Positions 57,369 to 64,000 of a stretch of 64,000 nt of DNA are shown one piece after another. The position numbers were made by a program, and so were the translations under genes. Source of the stretch: Elephas maximus indicus (lineage: Eukaryota; Chordata; Mammalia; Proboscidea; Elephantidae); assembly GCF_024166365.1 (NCBI RefSeq), contig NC_064822.1:106512823-106576822 (forward strand), written 5' to 3'. Each line of letters begins with the position of its first letter. Position 1 is the first letter of the stretch. The notes under the pieces were generated by a model. It was not told where the DNA came from, did not search any database, and was given only the letters and a program-made list of their open reading frames with translations.

Positions 57369-58130
57369 GCCTGCCAAGTCAAGAGGAGCTGAGAGAAACG
57401 TCCTGCATTGAAAAAGAAACTTTGCCTACATGTTTCCTGACCCTGTTCCTGAGTTGTAGCCTATTCCTTAACAAACCACTTAACTGTTAAGTATGGTCTG
57501 TGAGTTCTGTGTGGCCATTGCAATGGGTTATCAAACCCAAAGAGAAGTACAGAGAGTGCCCTGGGAGGGACAGCTGGTGTGAGAAATGGTAAAAAGATTG
57601 GAGAATGGAATACCTCCACCTCACAGGGATCAACCCTGGGCTGATCTTGATTCACATCTCCCCCCTCCAAATTAGACAGGTTATGACAATATTAGCACTA
57701 TTATTCCCACCGTTTCACAATGACATTCTGAAAAAGGCAAAATATAGAGACAGTAAAAATATCAGTGGTTGCCAAGAGAAGGGGAAGGGTCGTGGGGAGG
57801 GATGAATATTTCGAATACGGGGAATTTTTAGGCCAATGAAACTATTCTGTATGATGCTGTAATGGTAGATACATGATATCTGGCTTCGTGAAAATCCATA
57901 TGAGTGCACAACACAAAGTGTGAACCCTAATGTAAGTGATCGAATTTAGTTAACAATAATATACCAATACTGGTTCATCAATTGTAACAAATGTATCACA
58001 GGAATACAAGAGGTTAATAAAAGGAGAAATAGTGTACAGGGCGAGAGTATATGGAAAGTGTGCACTCTGCTACAACTTTTCCGTAAACCTAAAACTGCTC
58101 TAAAAATAAAGTCCCTTAAAAAAAAAAAGA

Positions 58131-58925
58131 CATACAGGAGAGGTAAATACAACTGGACTAAACCAAAAGCAAAGAAGTTTCCTGAATAAACTGAATGCTT
58201 CAAAGGCCAGCGTAGCAGGGGCAGGGGTTTGGGGACCATGCTTTCAGGGGACATCTTAGTCAGTTGGTATAACAAAATCTATTGAGAAAACATTCTGCAA
58301 CCCACTTTGGAGAGTGGTGTCTACAGTCTTAAACGTTAGCAAGCAGCCATCTAAGATGCATCAATTGGTCTCAACCCACTGGGAGCAAGGAATTATGAGC
58401 CCAAGAGACAGAAAGGACCACAGAAACCAAAGACTACATCAGCCTGAAACCGGAATAACTAGATGGTGCCCAGCCACAACTGCTGACTGCCCTGAGGGAG
58501 CAGGAAAGCTGTAGGATGCAGACCCCAAATTCTCATAAAAAGACCAGACTTAATGGTCTGAGACTAGAAAGACCCCAGAGGTCATGGTCCCCAGACCTTG
58601 TTAGCCCAAGACCGGAACCATTCCCAAAGCCAACTCTTCAAACAAGGATTGGACTGGACTATGGGATGCAAAATGATGCTGGTGAAGAATGAGCTTCTCG
58701 GATCAAGTAGACACATGAGGCTATGGTGACATCTCCTGTCTACAGGGGAGACGAGAGGGCAGAGAATTGACACAAGGAGATACAGTGAAGGGAAGGAGTG
58801 TGCTGTCTCATTAGGGGGAGAGCAATTAAGAGTGTACAGCAAGGTGTATATAAATTTTGTATGAGAGACTGACATGATTTGTAAACTTTTATTTAAAGTA
58901 CAATAAAATTAATTAAAAAAAAAAA
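58131..58925 (+). mobile_element. 5'-truncated L1 3'UTR
   Basis: Same 3'UTR family as 26746-28785 (gcaaagaagtttcctgaata; caaaggccagcgtagcaggg), ending acaataaaattaattaaaaa. No clear TSD. Confidence 0.85.
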
Positions 58926-59810
58926 CAACTATGGAGAGAGGCATGGAAGAAAGTGAAAGATAAATGTGAGAACTTATCTCAAAGGGACTGACCTCGTCTT
59001 AGGGGTATGGCGGTGGGGAAAGGGGAAGATAGGCCTTTAAAATAAAAATAAAGTCTATTAATTAAGCTTCTCAAAGGCATCATTAGAAAAATATTTTCAA
59101 CCTAGAATTCTGAATTCTATGTTCAATCGAATTATAAATCAATTAAGATGGTAGAATAAAGACATTTCCAAATCTACCATGCACCTTTTGGTAGGAAATT
59201 ACTCAAAGAAGAGCTCCATCCAAACAAGTGAGTAAATCAAGAACAACATGGGGACCCAGGGGATGAGATCCAACACAGGAAAATGACAAAGAGAAGTTCC
59301 AGGATGACAGCTCTATAAGGAGTCTAAAAAGCAGCCAGCACAAACAGAACTTAGGAGGGAGGTGTCCAGAGGAGAAAAAAGGGAATTGATAGATCATCTG
59401 TTTTATCATTTGGAAAATAATGACTGCAACAGGTCTGATGGAGCATTTAGAAAACTAGCAATGAGAAAAAACTAAGCACATAAAAATCTAGACAGCAATT
59501 AACCCCAGTGAAAATTGCTTTGTGAGAAATGTGACTGGAATTTTGGGCTCTGGAACTAATTTCTACACAAACACAGTAATAAGAACAGTGACTACTGATT
59601 CCACCAAAATTTGTAATATAATTTACAGGGACAGGATAAGGGGGAGGGGGGAGTTCAAGTATCATAACAGAAAGTCAGTAGATAGTATCTACAAAGGACA
59701 AATCAGTAAATAGCTGTACAAATACATTACCTACAAATAGAAGAGTCCGTTGCCTCTCAGGGAAAAGGGGAAGGGTTTTGGTTAAAAACTTGAGTACTGT
59801 TTGACTTTTT
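58926..59810. other. Intron 1 stretch, mostly unrecognised
   Basis: Possibly old L1-derived (gaattctgaattctatgttc; aagatggtagaataaagaca) but not assignable with confidence. Confidence 0.35.
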
Positions 59811-59850
59811 TCTATGAGTCAGAATCAACTCTACGGCAATGGGTTTTTGG
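59811..59850 (+). mobile_element. Tail-only AfroSINE fragment
   Basis: Reads ctatgagtcagaatcaactc, then tacggcaatgggtttttgg. It is the fourth tail-only copy in the window. Confidence 0.65.
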
Positions 59851-59929
59851 TCTTATACACATGGATTATTTTGACTTAAAATATTTTTTTAACAGCAACT
59901 AGAAAGATTAGATAGAAACCTTAGGAAGT

Positions 59930-60540
59930 AGTGAGTTTATGTTAATGGGGGAGAACAACTCAGAAAAGAGGATGAAAATGGCTGTACAACTCAAAGAATG
60001 TAATCAACGTCACTGAAATGTACATACAGAAATTTGACTGGTGTTTGTTTTTGCTGTATATTCTCAACAATAAAATATAATAAATTATTTTTTTTTAAAA
60101 GAAAATTCCTAGGAGTATCTCAGTCAATATAAAAACCTCTGTCAGTAATAATTCTCTGGCGAGTAGGATTAGAGGTTTAGATGAGAAAACGTTTACAAAA
60201 CTTTACTTTTCATTTTAATTAACTTAATGTTTTATTATGTGTAAATTTTTAAAAAAAAACTGATTCTAAAACCTATTTGCATGAAAATGTTCCTATATCA
60301 ATACTAAAGTAGAAAATAAGAAATAAATGTCCAAAAAATAGAGAAAAATGACCAGGTAAATTATATATCACAATATGGAATAATACACAGCTTTTACAAA
60401 TAACAATTATGAAGATGACAAAGAAACATGAAGTTTATATCAGTTAAATAAAATGCAATATAAAACCATCTTCACTGAAGTAGTAACTATGTAAAATTAT
60501 GTCCACTTATAAACAATGACAGAAAGGAAAAACAAATCTA
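59930..60540 (+). mobile_element. Old L1 3' fragments
   Basis: gtacaactcaaagaatgtaa and tcaacgtcactgaaatgtac match the L1 tail at 18810-18972. The following AT-rich block includes aatatggaataatacacagc. Confidence 0.55.
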
Positions 60541-60544
60541 ATTG

Positions 60545-60870
60545 ATATTCCCTTGCTCAAAATTCTTCAATGGCTCCCCACTATATTCAGATGAAATATA
60601 AGCTCTTTGGCATGGCACATATGGCTCTTCTTGATCTGCCCCTCACCTCCACCAACTGGTTCAGCTTAGTCTCTTTATACGCACTGTACCACCTGCATTT
60701 CCCACTCCAACAATAAGAAACCACACTTTCTAAAAAGCTCCAGGATCTGGCTCACAGTGTTTCCTTGGCTTGGACTATCCACCTGGCAAACTCCTCCTCC
60801 AGTAAGACTTTCATATGTGAAACTGCCCCTGAGTTCTCTACATAGATTGGCGTAATCATTCCTCTGATCT
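60545..60870 (+). mobile_element. L2 3' region
   Basis: Reads attcttcaatggctccccac, gaaatataagctctttggca and tctgcccctcacctccacca. Confidence 0.8.
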
Positions 60871-60898
60871 CCGTAGATACTTTATACATTAAAAAAAA

Positions 60899-61081
60899 AA
60901 AAAAAAAGCTGCTGTTGAGTTGACCCCATGAGTGTCAAAGAACTGTGTTCCACAGCATTTTCAATGCCTGGTTTTTCAGTAGATTGCCAGGCCTTTCTTC
61001 CTAGGGACCTCTGTGTGGACTCAAACCTCCAATCTTTCAGTTAGCAGCCAAGCACATTATTGGTTTGCACCATCCAGGGAC
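60899..61081 (-). mobile_element. AfroSINE variant with 'ccaggcctttct' middle
   Basis: Second member of the subfamily at 21518-21704: tgagtgtcaaagaactgtgt, gattgccaggcctttcttcc, head caccatccagggact. Confidence 0.8.
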
Positions 61082-61084
61082 TAT

Positions 61085-61857
61085 TAAGAGCTAATAAACA
61101 TCACAAAAATAAAGTGAACCCAAAACCACAATGAGATAACACCCCACCTCTATCAGAATGGCAATGATCAAAAAAACAGAAAACAATTGGTATTGGTGAG
61201 GTTGTGGAGAAACTGGAACCCTCATGATCCATTGCTGGTAGAAATGTAAAATGGTACAGCCACTGTGGAGAACAGTTAGGCAGGTCCTCAAAAAGTTGAA
61301 CACAGAACTACTATATGACCCAGCAATACCAATCCTAGGTATATAAATAGAAGAAGTGAAGGCAAGAACGCAAACAGAAACCTGTACACCAGTGTTCACT
61401 GCAGCACTTTTCACAATAGCCAAAAGGTGGAAACAACCTAAATATTTATCAACAGAATAATGGATAAACACAATGGGCTACTACTCAGCTATAAAGAGAA
61501 ATGAAGCCCTGATGCGTACCACAACATGGGTGAACTTTGAAAACGTTATGCTGAGCAAAGTCAGTCAGTCGCAAAAGGACCAATACTGCATGATCTGTTA
61601 TATGAAATAAGCAAATATATAGAAACAAAAGATTATTAGTGGTTACAAGGGGTGGGAAAGAGGGGGAAAGGGTGAGTTTTTGCTTAGGAAACACTGAGTT
61701 TATGTAAATGGTGGTAGAATGATGTGGAAAAGTATTTTGAGAATGGCTGCACAACTTGAATCGTGTACTCAATGTCACTGAATTGTACCTGCAGAAACTG
61801 CTGAGTTGGCATATGTTTAGTTAGTATATTTTCACCACAATAAAAATTAAAAAAGAG
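61085..61857 (+). mobile_element. L1 3' end, older subfamily
   Basis: Late ORF2 (caatgagataacaccccacc; actggaaccctcatgatcca; gggctactactcagctataa) and 3' end aatgtcactgaattgtacct, finishing cacaataaaaattaaaaaag. Frames are broken. Confidence 0.85.
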
Positions 61858-61859
61858 AG

Positions 61860-62390
61860 CCACACATTATGCTCTGTTAATAGAAGTATAAAACAGCTAT
61901 GAAATAATCTTGCCCACTGCCAAAAAAAAAAAAATTGAATCTGACTCTGATCTGCTCTAGAGCCAGCTACAATTTAGAACAAATACACAGGACAGAGGAA
62001 CATGTTAAATGACACCATAGGAATGCAATGAACACAATCCAGAAACTGTGTAAAACAACTGAGGATATGTGAACATTGACTGTATGTTCGTTATTGAGGA
62101 ATTATTTTCTTTTTTTTAAGGATGAATAGCATTGTAGCCTAGTATCTGAAAAGAGAAAAAGTTCTCATATACAGAAATATTTACTGATGAAACTTTATGA
62201 TGTCTAGAATTTGTTTCAAAATAACCTGGGAAAGGGACAGAATGTATAGGCGTTACAGATAAAACAAGACTGTCCACATAGGGATAATTGCTGAAGTTAG
62301 ATGACAGGTACATCAGATTCATTACACAATTTTTTCTACTTTTATACATGTTTGAGAATTTCCGTTAAAAACTTTAAGAAAAAAAAAACT
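61860..62390. other. Intron 1 stretch, little recognised
   Basis: 62090-62390 has an L1-tail character (tttgagaatttccgttaaaa). No coding signal. Confidence 0.35.
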
Positions 62391-62394
62391 CCGT

Positions 62395-62790
62395 TACTTT
62401 TTTTTTAATAACAGCTCAACTGAGATGTAAGTCACATACCATACAATTCACCCATTTAAAGTGTATAATATTAGTATATTCACAGAGCTATGAATACTAA
62501 ATCAATTTTTAGAACATCTTTATCATCCCAAAAAGAAACTCCATACCCATTTGTAGTCACTCATCATTTCCTCCGCACCCCACCCAGCCCCAGGTAACCA
62601 CTTTTTCTCTCTGTCTCTATAGTCTATAGTCTATTCTGGACATTTCATATAGATGGATTAATATTAATATGGATTAATATTAATATGGATTAATATTAAT
62701 ATGGATTAATATTAATATGGATTAATATGATATTTTTTGTGACTAGCTTCTTTCACTTAGCAAACTGTTTTCAAGGAACCTCCTTTATTA
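62395..62790 (-). mobile_element. Old L1-type fragment with internal tandem repeat
   Basis: Reads acaattcacccatttaaagt, aagaaactccatacccattt and ttctggacatttcatataga, then gcttctttcacttagcaaac: a common ancient L1 3' region read in reverse. Confidence 0.7.
62652..62731. repeat. 16-bp tandem repeat, five units
   Basis: Unit atggattaatattaat repeated almost perfectly. It holds the self-complementary attaatattaat. Confidence 0.9.
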
Positions 62791-63224
62791 TTACTATAAA
62801 GTTTGTGTGATGTATAAAAATGTAAAGAAAAAAATAAAAAGACTGTTAAAGGACCATTTATGAAAAGAACATTATTGAATACAGTGCCAGATCAGGAATC
62901 AAAAACAGAAACACAGTTAAGACGAATCTTTATAAAATATAAATAAATAGATCTGAAGACAAAACCATTATCAGATGCAACGGAAAATAACAGAAGTAGG
63001 GTAAAGCAAATATACTGGGTAAAATATTTTACAAAATTGATTGTCAAAGAGAATATTTTTCCCTAAGGAAGGTGCAGGAAGACTTTGATTGGCATTTTGA
63101 ATTAGCTGACGAAGATTATTGGTGGAGGATAGTAAGCAAAGACCACTGGTCTTATTAAAAGGAACAACAGGAACAGCAAAAAATCATTGCCTTTGTGAAT
63201 AAAAATTTCTCCAGTCGGTATTTT

Positions 63225-63392
63225 CCAAAATGTGGTCCCAGGACTACCTGTACCAAAATCATCTAGAGAACTTGTTTAAAAAATCAGATTTCTGGTCTGT
63301 GCCTCAGACAATCACTAAAGATGAGGTTCTGGTAAATGTATTTCTAATAACTACTCCAGGTAATTCCTCTGAATACTTAAGTTTAAGAATCA
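63225..63392 (+). mobile_element. MER5/MER20-like hAT MITE
   Basis: Reads ttccaaaatgtggtcccagg, aaaatcatctagagaacttg and gatgaggttctggtaaatgt, the usual order for this MITE group. Confidence 0.65.
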
Positions 63393-63544
63393 AAGTCTAA
63401 TTAACACAAATGCAGAAAATTAAATGTGTGTTAGAGTCCAGAGAACAGCAAGAGCAAAAGGCAGGAAAAAGAGGAAGGTCAAGCAAAGAGAAAAAATACT
63501 TAAAATTTTGACACATTTGTGTTCTCAAGAAAACAAAGTAACAT

Positions 63545-64000
63545 TTTTTAAAAACTGTCACGAAAGGGTCTAATCTCTAATATATATAGAAAGCTTCAAC
63601 AGCTCAACAACAAAAAGACAAAAAATCCTATTTAAAAAAATGGGCAAAGGACACAAACAGGCACTTCACCAAACAGTACATTAAGGTGGCCAACAAATGT
63701 GTGAAAATACGTGAAAAGATGCTCATGCTCATTAGCCATTAGCCAAAACCAAACTCATTGCCACAGAGTCGATTCCCACTCATAGTGACCCTGTAGTGAC
63801 AGGGTAGAACTGTCCCATAGTGTTTCCAAGACTGTAAATCTCTGCAGAAACAGACGGTGACACAGTTCTCCCACAGAGTGGCTGGCTGGTGGGTTTGAAC
63901 TGCAACATTTTGGTCAGCAGCCGAGTGCTTAACCACTGTGCTACCAGGGCTCCTCACTAGCCAGAGAGATGCAAATCAAAATTACAATGCGATACCATCC
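63545..64000 (+). mobile_element. L1 late ORF2 fragment, runs off the window
   Basis: Reads gaaagggtctaatctctaat, atgggcaaaggacacaaaca and aaagatgctcatgctcatta, then continues after an AfroSINE with ccagagagatgcaaatcaaa. Confidence 0.8.
63739..63953 (-). mobile_element. AfroSINE, long class
   Basis: Full copy in L1. TSD tcattagcca (63729-63738) and tcactagcca (63954-63963), one mismatch. Confidence 0.9.

Larger units (their letters stand above)
56106..57719 (+). mobile_element. Large solo LTR (about 1.1 kb without nested LTR)
   Basis: Starts TGTGGTGAAATG and ends GTTTCACA (TG...CA), with 5-bp TSD atgac at 56101-56105 and 57720-57724. It carries a TATA-like box at 56984 and a GC-rich tandem repeat, and is interrupted by another LTR at 56263-56750. 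No internal viral coding sequence. Confidence 0.75.
55390..58130 (+). mobile_element. Old L1 3' end split by a SINE and nested LTRs
   Basis: Left part ends gattccaactacatgac at 56105; right part resumes attctgaaaaaggcaaaata at 57725 and ends in an A-run near 58129. A truncated AfroSINE (55789-55884) and a 1614-bp LTR block (56106-57719) lie inside. Confidence 0.8.
21000..64000 (-). other. TFCP2: TFCP2 intron 1 (5' part beyond window)
   Basis: No further exon, CpG island or other gene was found to the right of exon 2. The recalled exon 1 peptide (MAWALKLP...) has no counterpart in view. At least 43 kb of intron is therefore inferred, made mostly of transposable elements listed separately. Confidence 0.75.

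Noticed and set aside
57098-57382. 94-codon minus frame
   Set aside because: It reads through the GC-rich minisatellite of an LTR. Open frames are expected from tandem repeats.
62652-62731. CRISPR-like array
   Set aside because: Head-to-tail 16-bp units without spacers in a mammalian L1 relic: a tandem repeat only.

Overview
This is nuclear DNA of a placental mammal, almost certainly an afrotherian and probably a paenungulate such as an elephant. About sixteen AfroSINEs are visible, in two length classes, together with an RTE LINE fragment whose 3' end matches the AfroSINE tail. AfroSINEs are known only from Afrotheria.

The window holds one host gene, TFCP2 (CP2/LSF/LBP-1c, a grainyhead/CP2-family transcription factor), on the minus strand. 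Fourteen coding exons, taken to be exons 2-15, lie between 3435 and 20999. Each has GT-AG borders, phases match, and the joined frame is open from residue 41 to the stop (about 498 residues if exon 1 is like the human one). The 3'UTR runs left from 3434, perhaps to about 1725, and contains a MIR, an AfroSINE and a CA microsatellite. Positions 1 to about 1700 are downstream flank.

Positions 21000-64000 contain no further exon and are best read as TFCP2 intron 1. Exon 1, its promoter and a CpG island must lie beyond the right edge. This stretch is a mosaic of L1 copies (one about 5.6 kb on the minus strand at 32979-38620), older L1 and L2 relics, MIRs, AfroSINEs, hAT-type MITEs and solo LTRs, often nested. 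Target-site duplications (TSDs) let many insertions be drawn to the base.

No CRISPR array, operon, toxin system or functional RNA gene was seen. The points most worth a second look are retrotransposition oddities: an L1 internal fragment lacking both ends but with a 17-bp TSD next to TFCP2 exon 7; an RTE copy carrying about 350 bp of foreign 3' sequence and a short A-tail; a pure A15T16 insert with its own TSD; a tRNA-Gly-like SINE with an RTE-like tail; an AfroSINE lacking its 3' tail yet flanked by a TSD; a reading frame that stays open antisense to the L1 3'UTR in several copies; and an LTR nested in an LTR nested in an L1. All homology statements come from recognition by eye; no database search was possible.
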